Positions 30,621 to 38,520 of a DNA stretch of 64,000 nucleotides are shown here, piece by piece; position 1 is the first letter of the stretch, and each line of letters begins with the position of its first letter. The stretch comes from Deltaproteobacteria bacterium (GTDB lineage: Bacteria; Myxococcota; JACPTQ01). Position numbers and translations under genes: made by a program. Below the pieces are notes generated by a model. It was given only the letters and a program-made list of their open reading frames with translations. It was not told the origin of the DNA and searched no databases. The DNA is taken from NCBI GenBank assembly GCA_016192705.1, contig JACPTQ010000017.1, positions 186,001-250,000 on the forward strand. Reading direction: 5' to 3'.

Positions 30621-31652
30621 CTAGGCGGCGACCGGCGCGCGGTGGTTGACGATGTCGACGGTGCGTGGCGACACATGAAAGTCGAGTGAGGTGCGCGTCC
30701 CGAACGCGTCGCCGGCGCTTTGGTAAGGGAACGGCGACGAGCAGCGGAGGCTCACGGCGTCGCACGCGAAGTCGACGATGTCTTTTTGGCAGCGGCCACG
30801 CCAGAAGTCGCGCAGGTTCCAGAGCATTTCGCCGACGCCGGTCCACGAGATGCGAAGCTGCATCCTTTGTGGGCGGTCGAGGGCGAACGGGAACATTTTG
30901 AAGTTGTAGCCGTAGTAAGGAACGGTTCCCGCGGCCACAATCCACGCGGGTCCGCGATAAAGCACTTCGCCCGCGAGGATCGGATCGCCCACCGGATTTC
31001 CATTCACGTCGAGCGCGACCGCCGGTTCGCCGCGGTTAACGACTTCGACTTCGGTTCGGCAGCGTCCGCGCGCTTCTCGCGGGATACTCTTCGAAAGGAT
31101 CGACGCGGCGAACTTGAAGTGCCGCCCCCAGAACGTGTCTTTTATTTCGAAGTAGTCGTTGATGATCGCGGCGTCGAGGCCGAGGCCGATGAACGGTGAG
31201 AGGCGACCTTCTGCTTCAATAAAACTGAGCGGTGTTGCGCATTTGGCGTCGCCCGAACGTAGCGCTTTCAAGTCGTCGGAGGCGGCGCCGGCGCCAACGA
31301 GCGACGCAACGGCGTTTCCGGTGCCGAGGCGGAGGACGCCGAGCGTCGGGCACGCGGTCTGTTCCTCGTAGGGGCGAAGTGAATTCTCGGCGTCGATCGA
31401 TTGAAGCAGGTCGGTCACGAAGTTTGCGACGGTGCCGTCGCCGCCGCCGGTGCAGACGGTTGGGTAGCTGCGGCGCACGATTTCGCGCGTGAAGTCGCGG
31501 GCTTCGTCGAGCGAGCGCGAAAGGTAGAGGTCGCCGTCGCCGACGAGGTGGGCGAGCGAACGCGCAACGTTTGGCGTGACCTGTTTCGCGTTGGCGTTCA
31601 AGAGGACGGCGATCCGATCGGAGTGCGGCTGAATCAGATGGGGCTGCAGCAT
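30621..31652 (-). CDS. Diacylglycerol/sphingosine/NAD kinase-fold lipid kinase
   Basis: About 343 residues with a DAGK catalytic domain: RIAVLLNANAKQVT near the N-terminus, the nucleotide loop TGGGDGTVANF near residue 70, and LRLGTGNAVASLVG near 110. The family phosphorylates diacylglycerol or related lipids with ATP, usually at the inner membrane face. The C-terminal half is the beta-rich second domain, followed by an extension ending in RTVDIVNHRAPVAA. Start uncertain: the ATG at 31652 sits just before the conserved core, but the frame is open upstream with ATGs at 31682 and a GTG at 31742. Not obviously linked to its neighbours. Confidence 0.82.
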   Translation of the reverse strand: MLQPHLIQPHSDRIAVLLNANAKQVTPNVARSLAHLVGDGDLYLSRSLDEARDFTREIVRRSYPTVCTGGGDGTVANFVTDLLQSIDAENSLRPYEEQTACPTLGVLRLGTGNAVASLVGAGAASDDLKALRSGDAKCATPLSFIEAEGRLSPFIGLGLDAAIINDYFEIKDTFWGRHFKFAASILSKSIPREARGRCRTEVEVVNRGEPAVALDVNGNPVGDPILAGEVLYRGPAWIVAAGTVPYYGYNFKMFPFALDRPQRMQLRISWTGVGEMLWNLRDFWRGRCQKDIVDFACDAVSLRCSSPFPYQSAGDAFGTRTSLDFHVSPRTVDIVNHRAPVAA

Positions 31653-31827
31653 GGCTGAAAATACGAGCAAGTGAAGTGCCATGAAAACGGAGCCCGTAGT
31701 GCGAAAAGCAGCTAAATAACGCAGTGAATGCGGGTGGTTCACTGTGGGTCTTCAGGACAAAATGCGAACCGCAATAACCAACCGCGCAGTTTATTTCGCG
31801 CCTCTTTTGTGGTTCCGTGGAATGTCG

Positions 31828-31855
31828 GGAACTTTCTCGGCGCTCGATCGTGTAA
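31828..31855 (+). promoter_or_regulatory. Possible ECF-type promoter upstream of the sigma factor gene
   Basis: GGAACTT followed after 14 nt by CGTGTAA resembles an ECF sigma -35/-10 pair and lies 22 nt before the sigma factor ATG. Autoregulation would fit, but the -10 match is weak. Confidence 0.35.
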
Positions 31856-31877
31856 GAGTGGCGTGGGTCTGTCTCAC

Positions 31878-32498
31878 ATGAATAGACTTCGCCGCTTGGA
31901 ACCAGGGGATGCGCCGGTGGACGAAATCGACGAGGTGACGCTCGCGCGCGCGCGCCGCGGAGATCGGCCGGCCCAAGGCGCCGTGGTTCGATGTTATGAG
32001 CGTCGCGTCTTTGCGCTGATTTCGCGAATCTGGGTCGGGCGTGATAAATCGCGAGTCGACGACCTCGCGCAGGAGACGTTCATGAAGGTACTGCGCGGGT
32101 TGCCCGGGTTTCAGCCCGGTGGCCTGGCGCGGCTTTCGACATGGGTTTTAACGATTGCGACGCGGGTTGCAATCGACGGGCTTCGGCATGAACGGGTAAG
32201 AACGAAGGCGGGAGAGGAATCGGGATCGGGAACGGAGGCGATTGCGGGAGCGAAGGCCCTTGGGGGTGCGCGCGATGGCCTCGCGGCCATCGAAGCGCGG
32301 GATGGTTTTCGCCAAATCGAGCGGGCGATGGCGGGGCTCGACGCGGATTTTCGCGCGGCGTTGGTCCTTCGTGCGTTCCATGATCTCGACTACGCGGAGA
32401 TCGCGGTCGCGCTCGGTGTTGAAGAGGGAACGGTAAAATCGCGCATCGCACGGGCGCGCGCGGCGTTGCGCGCGGCGCTTGGAGAGGAGGGGCCATGA
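31878..32498 (+). CDS. RNA polymerase ECF sigma factor
   Basis: A 206-residue sigma-70 family protein of the ECF group. Region 2 includes RVDDLAQETFMKVLRGLPGF and LSTWVLTIATRVAIDGLRHE, which bind core polymerase and the -10; region 4 includes DLDYAEIAVALGVEEGTVKSRIARARAAL, the helix-turn-helix for the -35. The linker between them holds a short low-complexity stretch (EESGSGTEAIAGAK) encoded by GGGATC/GGGAAC units. The ATG at 31878 gives the correct N-terminus. Its stop overlaps the anti-sigma start (ATGA), which indicates a sigma/anti-sigma pair. Confidence 0.93.
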   Translation: MNRLRRLEPGDAPVDEIDEVTLARARRGDRPAQGAVVRCYERRVFALISRIWVGRDKSRVDDLAQETFMKVLRGLPGFQPGGLARLSTWVLTIATRVAIDGLRHERVRTKAGEESGSGTEAIAGAKALGGARDGLAAIEARDGFRQIERAMAGLDADFRAALVLRAFHDLDYAEIAVALGVEEGTVKSRIARARAALRAALGEEGP

Positions 32499-33922
32499 GC
32501 GAAACGCCGAATCGAGTCGATGAATTCAGCGCGAGAGAGCGGGCGGCCCTCGACGCGTGGCCGGTTCTATCGCCCTCGTCCGATTTCGCGGGTCGCGTGA
32601 TGGGGCGCGTCGAACGCGAGAAGATCGAAGTGGAACCCGATCGCCGTCGCAACGTTCGCGGGCGTCGCGTGGTTGCGGGAGCTTTCGCGGCGGCGGCGAT
32701 GATCGCGGCGGCGGTTGCGGTCGTCGTGCTAGTGCCCGGGGAAAGCGTTGGGCGGCGAGAGGTGTTCGTTCGTGAAACGATTTCGATCGGCGACAGGGTG
32801 GTTGCAGTTGCGGAACCGAACGCAACACTGGAATGGCGACTAAATGCGCGTGGTGTAGGCGAAGTTGTGCAATCGCGCGGCAACATTTTTTATCGCGTCG
32901 GGAAGGGGGGCGATTTCGTGGTTCGAACGCCTGCGGGAACCGTTCATGTGGTTGGAACGTGTTTCCGTGTGGAGGTAAACGAAATGACGAATCGCAAAGC
33001 AACCCTCACGGGCGCGTCGGTCGGCGCGGTCTTGGCGGCAACGGTGATCGTGACGCTCTATGAAGGGCGCGTGACGGCGACGACGAATCGGGGCGCGGTG
33101 ACGCTGGAGGCGGGGCAATCGGCGGTTCTTGCGAGTGACAAGGCGCCGAGCGTGTTGGCGGCGGCGGGTTCGGGCGCGGGGGCGAGATTGGGCGCGGGCG
33201 CGGTTGCGGAAGCGGGTGCTGGAGCCGGTGCGGGAGCGGGAGCCGCTGCTGTTGTGGATGGAGGGGCTGCGGCGCTGCGCGAGAAGAAACTGGTCGCCGA
33301 GATCGCCAAGCTGCAGCGCGAGATCGAGGCGATCAAGGCGGGGGGCGAATCGGCGCTTGAAAAGCAGAAACTCAAACGAAAGTCATATGACTTGCCGAAG
33401 GAAGAGCTGCTCGAAATGGCGAAAAAGTGCGAGCTGCGGTGGGATGTCCCGTCGTACCATCGCAGGGAGCCGACCAAGTTTTCAAAGAAAGACGCCGAGC
33501 GATTAGGGATTCGCGACCATGAGCGTGCGGCGATCGACGACGTCTTTAAAAAGGCGCACGAGCGAACTTGGAGCGAAATCGAAAAAATCTATCGTGACCT
33601 CACGGACGGCGGCGAAGGTCATGTCAATGCGGCGGTCATGCAGCAGGTGATCGAGTCGCGCGCGGATCCCGAGGAGGTTCGGCGCGTCTACCATAAGCTC
33701 GCGCAAGAGCGCGCTGGGCTCGCGGTACCACCACAAGATTCGTCGCAAGCGCCACCCTATGAACGGCTGATGCGGTTCGTGACATCGCTTGGCGATGCGG
33801 TCGAGCGCGAAATCGGCGAGCGGATCGGACCCGACCTCGCGAAAGAGGCACGCGGCGCGCAAGATGGCTGGGGGAGTCGGTCGAGTTCCAGCAATCGGTG
33901 TCCCGACGCCAAAGAGCGATAG
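32495..33922 (+). CDS. FecR-like anti-sigma factor with transmembrane helix and coiled-coil domain
   Basis: A 475-residue protein starting with a short cytoplasmic part (about 1-55), a transmembrane helix (RVVAGAFAAAAMIAAAVAVVVLV) and a periplasmic FecR-like domain (RTPAGTVHVVGTCFRVEV ... VTLYEGRVTATT). A hexamer-type Ala-Gly tract (about residues 225-252) then leads to a charged coiled coil and a helical C-terminus. It presumably holds the co-encoded ECF sigma at the membrane until an envelope signal releases it. The ATG overlaps the sigma stop codon by 4 nt. The C-terminal domain is not recognised and may be the sensor. Confidence 0.85.
   Translation: MSETPNRVDEFSARERAALDAWPVLSPSSDFAGRVMGRVEREKIEVEPDRRRNVRGRRVVAGAFAAAAMIAAAVAVVVLVPGESVGRREVFVRETISIGDRVVAVAEPNATLEWRLNARGVGEVVQSRGNIFYRVGKGGDFVVRTPAGTVHVVGTCFRVEVNEMTNRKATLTGASVGAVLAATVIVTLYEGRVTATTNRGAVTLEAGQSAVLASDKAPSVLAAAGSGAGARLGAGAVAEAGAGAGAGAGAAAVVDGGAAALREKKLVAEIAKLQREIEAIKAGGESALEKQKLKRKSYDLPKEELLEMAKKCELRWDVPSYHRREPTKFSKKDAERLGIRDHERAAIDDVFKKAHERTWSEIEKIYRDLTDGGEGHVNAAVMQQVIESRADPEEVRRVYHKLAQERAGLAVPPQDSSQAPPYERLMRFVTSLGDAVEREIGERIGPDLAKEARGAQDGWGSRSSSSNRCPDAKER
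33166..33252. repeat. Hexamer-periodic tract in the anti-sigma gene
   Basis: GCGGGT/GGGCGC/GGAGCC-type units translated as Ala-Gly, between the FecR-like domain and the coiled coil. More diverged than the lipoprotein tracts. Confidence 0.65.
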
Positions 33923-33927
33923 TCGCC

Positions 33928-35079
33928 TCACTCCTCTTCAGGTTCGCGGGGGTCGAGGGAGTCGCCGAGGTGCGTCGCGTCGCTTTGGGCCTCGTCACCG
34001 TCGATGTCGGCCCGGACGGGGAGCGCGTCGAACGGATTGATACCAAAAGGGATGGAGACTTGAGAGTCGGGCGATTTGTCGCCAGTGTCTGGGCCGACCG
34101 GTGCGGGCGCATTTTTCGCGACCCACGCGGCGACCGCGGGGCGGAGCACTGTTTCGACGAGGCGGGTCGAGGCGATCGGGTCGAGTGCCTTTTTGCCGAG
34201 AGCGGTCAAGAGGGCGGCGGCCATGTCGGGGGGTGTTTGAAAGCGGTCGGTGACGTTGGTCGCGATGGCGCGTGCGAGGAAGGTTGCGAAGGCGGGCGAC
34301 AGGTCGCGGCGAGCCGTGCGCGGCGCGGTGAATTTACCGGCGAGGATGGCGTCCATGAGGCGAAGCCCGTCGAGTCCGGCGTACGGGCGGCGGAGCGTCG
34401 CGATTTCGTAAAGGACGATGCCGAGTGCGTAGAGGTCGGCTCGGCCGTCGAGCGGTTCGCCACGAATTTGTTCGGGCGACATGTAGGCGAATTTCCCTTT
34501 GAGCGCGCCGATGCGCGTTGACTGAGTGCGCCCGCGGATTTTTGCGACGCCGAAGTCGATGATCTTCGCGGTCCCTGAGAGCGAAACGACAATGTTTTGC
34601 GGGCTCACGTCGCGGTGAACGAGCCCATGCGATCTCTTGCCGTCCGCGAGGCTTGTGCGAACGCGGTGCGCGTAGTCGAGCCCCGCGAGGACGTCGAGGC
34701 CGATGCAGACGGCGATGGCTTCGCTCGGCTTCTTGTCTTTGGCGCGGCTTCGGTCGAGGAGCTGTCGAAGATCGTGGCCATCAACATATTCGAGCACAAG
34801 AACAAAGGTGTCGCCGTCGCGTTCCGTACCGATGAAGCGGACGATGTTTGGGTGCGCGAGGCTCGCGACGATTTCAGCTTCGCGCGCGAACATTTTCACG
34901 ACCGTGGCGTCGGCCGTGAGGTGCGGATGGAGGCGCTTCAAGACGACACGGCGCGGAGGGGATTCGCGCAGGTCGTCGGCGAGAAAAAGCTCTCCCATGC
35001 CACCAACGCCGACGCGCCGCAGGATTTTGAAATGGCGCCATGTCGTCGCGGAGCGCTGTGCTGTTGGTGGCGCCGTCAC
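33928..35079 (-). CDS. Ser/Thr protein kinase (soluble)
   Basis: A 383-residue Hanks-type kinase: glycine loop GVGGMGELFLA, Lys in RRVVLKRLHPHL, catalytic loop LVHRDVSPQNIVV, DFGVAK, and GKFAYMSPEQIRGEP. The domain ends near 285. The rest is a Pro/Asp-rich tail of about 95 residues without a transmembrane helix, so the kinase is cytoplasmic. The HRDVSPQN loop is typical of Myxococcota. The start is given as the GTG at 35079. Its 3' end is 5 nt from the anti-sigma stop (convergent), and it diverges from rsmA across only 56 nt. Confidence 0.93.
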   Translation of the reverse strand: MTAPPTAQRSATTWRHFKILRRVGVGGMGELFLADDLRESPPRRVVLKRLHPHLTADATVVKMFAREAEIVASLAHPNIVRFIGTERDGDTFVLVLEYVDGHDLRQLLDRSRAKDKKPSEAIAVCIGLDVLAGLDYAHRVRTSLADGKRSHGLVHRDVSPQNIVVSLSGTAKIIDFGVAKIRGRTQSTRIGALKGKFAYMSPEQIRGEPLDGRADLYALGIVLYEIATLRRPYAGLDGLRLMDAILAGKFTAPRTARRDLSPAFATFLARAIATNVTDRFQTPPDMAAALLTALGKKALDPIASTRLVETVLRPAVAAWVAKNAPAPVGPDTGDKSPDSQVSIPFGINPFDALPVRADIDGDEAQSDATHLGDSLDPREPEEE

Positions 35080-35135
35080 CCTCTGTCGGGCCCTATGCGA
35101 AGTCGACCCTCATCCGGTACGCTCGACATCCAAGG

Positions 35136-35945
35136 ATGCAAAATGCAGAAACAAAACACGTTGTCGATATCTTACGGCGCGCGGGGCTCGCTGCAAAGAA
35201 GCGTTTCAGTCAGAGTTTCTTGATTGATGCGGGCGCGGCGCGGGAAATTGTTGGGGCGGTGCCAGATGCGGCGCGCGTCATCGTGGAGATCGGCGCGGGG
35301 ACGGGGGCGCTGACCGGGCTCTTGGCCGAGGCGGGGCGTCGCGTCGTTGCGATAGAGATCGACCGCGGGCTGGCCGCGCATTTGCGCCAGGCGTTTCGCG
35401 GGCGAACGGAAATCGAAATTGTCGAGGCGGACGCGCTCAAGTTCGATTTTCGTGCCGCGGCGAGCGACGGGCCGATGGCCGTGGTTGGCAATTTGCCGTA
35501 CGCCATCACGACGCCACTGCTAGAGTGCGTGCTTGAAGCGATGCCGCCAATTGCGGGCGCGGTGATCATGGTGCAGCGGGAAGTCGCGGCGCGAATGATC
35601 GCCGGGCCGGGGTCGAAAACCTACGGCGCGCTTTCTCTTTTTGTGCAGTCGTACGTGACCGTCGAACGCGTCTTGGAACTTTCGCCGCGCGCGTTTTTTC
35701 CGCGGCCGAATGTGGCGTCAACCGTGCTTCGATTGGCACCGGTCGCGTCGCCGGTCGTTTCGCCCGAGTTGCGCACGGCGTTTCGGGCGGTCGTTCGAGA
35801 CGCTTTCAATCATCGGCGAAAGATGTTGCGAAACACGTTCGCGCCCGAGCAGCTTGTGGACGCGGGAATCGACGGCACGCGCCGCGCCGAGACGCTGTCG
35901 GTCGCGGACTTCGTGAGGCTCGCGCGGGCGACGCCCGGGCCGTAG
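35136..35945 (+). CDS. rsmA: 16S rRNA (adenine1518/1519-N6,N6)-dimethyltransferase
   Basis: A 269-residue KsgA/RsmA methyltransferase that dimethylates two adenines in helix 45 of 16S rRNA using S-adenosylmethionine, a late check in 30S assembly. Signatures: N-terminal KKRFSQSFLID, SAM loop VEIGAGTGALTG, catalytic motif GNLPYAITTPLL, and the C-terminal helical domain with FNHRRKMLRNTF. The ATG at 35136 gives the standard N-terminus; the frame is open further upstream into the kinase region. It is a single gene between the divergent kinase and the membrane protein. Confidence 0.96.
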   Translation: MQNAETKHVVDILRRAGLAAKKRFSQSFLIDAGAAREIVGAVPDAARVIVEIGAGTGALTGLLAEAGRRVVAIEIDRGLAAHLRQAFRGRTEIEIVEADALKFDFRAAASDGPMAVVGNLPYAITTPLLECVLEAMPPIAGAVIMVQREVAARMIAGPGSKTYGALSLFVQSYVTVERVLELSPRAFFPRPNVASTVLRLAPVASPVVSPELRTAFRAVVRDAFNHRRKMLRNTFAPEQLVDAGIDGTRRAETLSVADFVRLARATPGP

Positions 35946-35959
35946 GCACGCGATTTTCC

Positions 35960-35989
35960 TTGACGTGCACCGCGCGCGAGGCGTTTAAG
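35960..35989 (+). promoter_or_regulatory. Sigma-70-like promoter for the 36000 membrane protein gene
   Basis: TTGACG, 18-nt spacer, TTTAAG; the ATG at 36000 follows 10 nt after the -10 and GGGAG lies between. Confidence 0.5.
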
Positions 35990-35999
35990 GGAGCCTCTG

Positions 36000-37115
36000 A
36001 TGCGCCGATTCTTTAAGACAGCCGAAGGGAGTACCGCACAGCTTATTCAGCTTTGCGCAGGGTACTTTTTCTTTTACATCGTGACGGGCATCACCGTGAA
36101 GTATTTCACGGACGTGCGTGCCGGTTTCCCCGCCATGCACGACATGGAATTTCTCGTTTACAGCACCGTCGGCGGAAGCGTGATCTGCCTCGGCGTCGCG
36201 ATTGGGCTTCGCTGGTATCGGCTCAAGTCGAACGCGACGATGGCGCTCGGCCGACTGCGGTTGCCGCGCGAGCTGCTCTACATCATCCCGTCGGGCGTAT
36301 GCACGGCGGTCATCATTCCGACGACGACGCTTAACTACATGCTGTTGCCGTCGGTGATGGTCGCGATGGTCATCACGCGCGGCAGCGTCATCGTCATCAG
36401 CCGCGCCGTCGACGCAATTCAAATTGCGCAAGGCATTCTCAAGAAGCGCGTCTATTGGGAGGAGAATATCGCGGTTGTCTTTGCGCTCTGCGCGGTCGGC
36501 GTGAATATTTTCTGGTCGACCAACAAGAGCGATCGCCCGTCGCTCTTCGAGTCGGCGCCCGCGATGATTAACCTCGGCGCGTACGTCATCGCGTACATGG
36601 TGCGCATCTACATCATGAACTATTACAAGAATACGCGTGGCCGAGGCGTGCCGCTCGACAACAAGGGATTCTTCGCGCTCGAGCAAATCGCCGCGTCGTT
36701 CGCGATGGTCGCCATCGGGTTGGCGTTTTTCAATGCGACGTCGTGGTTCGGCGTCGAGGCGAGGCCGGTCGCTGTCTTCCGCGCGGCGATTGAAACGCCG
36801 AAGCCCGACTGGACGGGTGCCGTGCTGGCCGGTAGTGCGTACGGCATGGTGGCGTTTTTCTCGGTTTTCATTTTTATGTTCAAAGGGCGAACGGCGACAT
36901 TCGCGGGGCTCGTTAATCGACTGACGTCGCTTGTGGCTGGGACCGCAGCGACGCTTGCGTATTGGGTGTTTTGGGGCGGCAAGGCGCCGAAAACCGAAGA
37001 CTGGGTCGCGCTCGGGTTTATTTTGGTTGCAGTCGGGTTCCTGACACGCGCCGAGAAAAAGCGCACGGCGGAAATGGTCGCGGCGCACGAAATCGGCGAC
37101 AAGGATGATGAGTGA
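36000..37115 (+). CDS. Multi-pass membrane protein, DMT/EamA-like
   Basis: A 371-residue protein with about ten hydrophobic segments (for example QLCAGYFFFYIVTGITVKYF at 16-35 and LLPSVMVAMVITRGSVIVIS near 115-135) and a charged C-terminus. Size and helix pattern fit the drug/metabolite transporter superfamily, including the duplicated five-helix layout, but no substrate signature is recognisable. It may be a nucleotide-sugar- or metabolite-type permease. GGGAG precedes the ATG and a promoter lies directly upstream. Confidence 0.7.
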   Translation: MRRFFKTAEGSTAQLIQLCAGYFFFYIVTGITVKYFTDVRAGFPAMHDMEFLVYSTVGGSVICLGVAIGLRWYRLKSNATMALGRLRLPRELLYIIPSGVCTAVIIPTTTLNYMLLPSVMVAMVITRGSVIVISRAVDAIQIAQGILKKRVYWEENIAVVFALCAVGVNIFWSTNKSDRPSLFESAPAMINLGAYVIAYMVRIYIMNYYKNTRGRGVPLDNKGFFALEQIAASFAMVAIGLAFFNATSWFGVEARPVAVFRAAIETPKPDWTGAVLAGSAYGMVAFFSVFIFMFKGRTATFAGLVNRLTSLVAGTAATLAYWVFWGGKAPKTEDWVALGFILVAVGFLTRAEKKRTAEMVAAHEIGDKDDE

Positions 37116-37134
37116 AAGAAGACAGTCCTGATTG

Positions 37135-37163
37135 TTGCCGCACGTTTCGCCCGATCGTAATAT
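37135..37163 (+). promoter_or_regulatory. Sigma-70-like promoter for the MNT gene
   Basis: TTGCCG, 17-nt spacer, TAATAT; the GTG start at 37174 lies 10 nt after the -10, so the leader is very short. Confidence 0.5.
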
Positions 37164-37173
37164 GGATCGGTAA

Positions 37174-37512
37174 GTGGTGACTCCCGTAACCGACGACCTG
37201 CTTCGCGAAATGGCCTCCTCATTGGCGCGCGAGGTGTCCCCAGAGGCAATCGTTCTTTTCGGCTCGCACGCGACGGGCGGCGCCCGCCCCGATTCGGACG
37301 TCGATCTGCTCGTCATCGAGTCGGCGCCATTCGGTTCGGGCCGTGACCGGCGGGCCGAGCTGACTCGACTCTGGCGCGCGCTTGCGCGTTTCGCGGTGGC
37401 GAAAGATATCCTCGTGTACAGCCGCGCGGAGATCGAACGCTGGCGACACTCGCGCAATCACATCATCGGCCGCTCCTTGAGGGAGGGGAAAGTGCTCTAT
37501 GGCCGACCGTGA
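37174..37512 (+). CDS. Minimal nucleotidyltransferase (MNT)
   Basis: A 112-residue MNT-fold protein. The signature GSHATGGARPDSDVDLLV has the GS followed at the expected distance by DxD, the metal-binding pair of active polymerase-beta-type nucleotidyltransferases. In MNT-HEPN toxin-antitoxin modules the MNT protein adenylylates a tyrosine of the HEPN RNase toxin to silence it. Here the gene overlaps by 14 nt a reading frame that begins like a HEPN partner but stops after 24 codons, so the MNT may be left alone. GTG start with a promoter just upstream. Confidence 0.9.
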   Translation: MVTPVTDDLLREMASSLAREVSPEAIVLFGSHATGGARPDSDVDLLVIESAPFGSGRDRRAELTRLWRALARFAVAKDILVYSRAEIERWRHSRNHIIGRSLREGKVLYGRP

Positions 37513-37573
37513 AGAGGCCGCAAGGCTGCTGTCGGCCGCGGAGCACGACTTGCGCGCGATCGTCGGTGAATGA
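37499..37573 (+). pseudogene. Truncated HEPN partner of the MNT gene
   Basis: A 24-codon frame (MADREEAARLLSAAEHDLRA then IVGE and a TGA stop) starts inside the MNT gene, exactly where the HEPN gene usually begins. The opening helix matches HEPN proteins, but the domain ends there and the following 60 bp encode no HEPN RxxxxxH motif in any frame before the next gene. It looks like a decayed toxin. Confidence 0.55.
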
Positions 37574-37632
37574 CGGTGGCGCAAGGGCGAGCTTGAACGG
37601 AGTGTTGATTCGTGGGGATAATCGGGGTCGTG

Positions 37633-38439
37633 ATGTTTCGAAACGTCGCAGTGGGAATTGCCGGCACGTCTCTCGCCCTGGCGTCTTTAGCGGATCATGG
37701 GTTTGCCGCGGATGAGAGAACCGAAATAGAACAGTTTATCGAGGCGTGGCGAAAGGCGTGGGAAGCGACGCCGAAGGATGGCGTCGAGCCGATGCGGCGG
37801 TTTTATCACCCGAAGTTTGTGAAGCTCGACAAGCGGCGAAACCGAGAGCAGCTTCTGAAGCGGCTCAAGGTGCAGGCATCCACGGCGAAGGAGATTCGCG
37901 TCACGCTTTCGAATGTGAAGATCGGCAAGCCGTCGAAGGGGCGTCTTCCACGAGTGACCGTGAAGTTTCGGCAGGAGTACGACATCGAGAACTACCACGA
38001 AGAGGGCGAAAAGACGTTGGTGCTCCAGCACGAGAACGGCGCATGGAACATTCTCAAGGAGAATTTCGTCGAGGACGGGTCGCTCTTGTTGGCACTAAAA
38101 GCGTGGATCGTTAAGCAAGATATGTTGATCGCCAAAGACCAGAAATGGTTCTCAGTGCAGATATCCTGGAGTGGTTTCGAGGCAGAGGGTGGCAGTTGCG
38201 AGAGGCTAATCTATAACTTCAAGAAAATTCTGCGCGAATCTGCGAGTCGAATTCGCATTTGGACAAGAGGAGGTTGGAGAGCCCACGACTGCCACGACAG
38301 TTCGGACCTCGAAGATGCGGTTTGGTTCGCCACGCGCGACGTACGCGGCAACTGGGCGTTCGACGTGAAGTTCCCGTTCGAGCTCGATGAGGTGACAAAG
38401 AGTCGAAATAGCGGTGGCCGCGGCGCCGCACGGGACTGA
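37633..38439 (+). CDS. Exported NTF2-like (Cds6-type) domain protein
   Basis: A 268-residue protein with a signal peptide (about 1-25) and an NTF2-like domain: IEQFIEAWRKAWEATPKDG and MRRFYHPKFVKLDKRRNREQLL are typical of the small domain found at the end of L,D-transpeptidases such as Cds6. No catalytic YkuD domain is present. The C-terminal 120 residues, with two Cys (GGSCERL and HDCHDS), are unrecognised. The start is the ATG at 37633. It may bind a peptidoglycan enzyme or ligand in the periplasm. Confidence 0.68.
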   Translation: MFRNVAVGIAGTSLALASLADHGFAADERTEIEQFIEAWRKAWEATPKDGVEPMRRFYHPKFVKLDKRRNREQLLKRLKVQASTAKEIRVTLSNVKIGKPSKGRLPRVTVKFRQEYDIENYHEEGEKTLVLQHENGAWNILKENFVEDGSLLLALKAWIVKQDMLIAKDQKWFSVQISWSGFEAEGGSCERLIYNFKKILRESASRIRIWTRGGWRAHDCHDSSDLEDAVWFATRDVRGNWAFDVKFPFELDEVTKSRNSGGRGAARD

Positions 38440-38445
38440 CAAATG

Positions 38446-38500
38446 ATATCTCTGTGCTTCCGCACTCTGTGAGTTCTGTGACTCTGTTGTGCATGTTTTC
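38446..38500. repeat. CTCTGTG-type repeat between genes
   Basis: Units TCTCTGTGCTTCCG, CTCTGTGAGTTCTGTG and CTCTGTTGTG directly after the stop codon at 38439. Same family as the copies at 6771 and 29329, more diverged. Confidence 0.55.
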
Positions 38501-38520
38501 TTCGTATGGAGGGTGACGAC

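Noticed and set aside
35985-37457. A 490-codon minus-strand frame opposite the DMT-like membrane protein
   Set aside because: Arg/His-rich antisense; the plus strand has clear membrane helices, a Shine-Dalgarno and a promoter.
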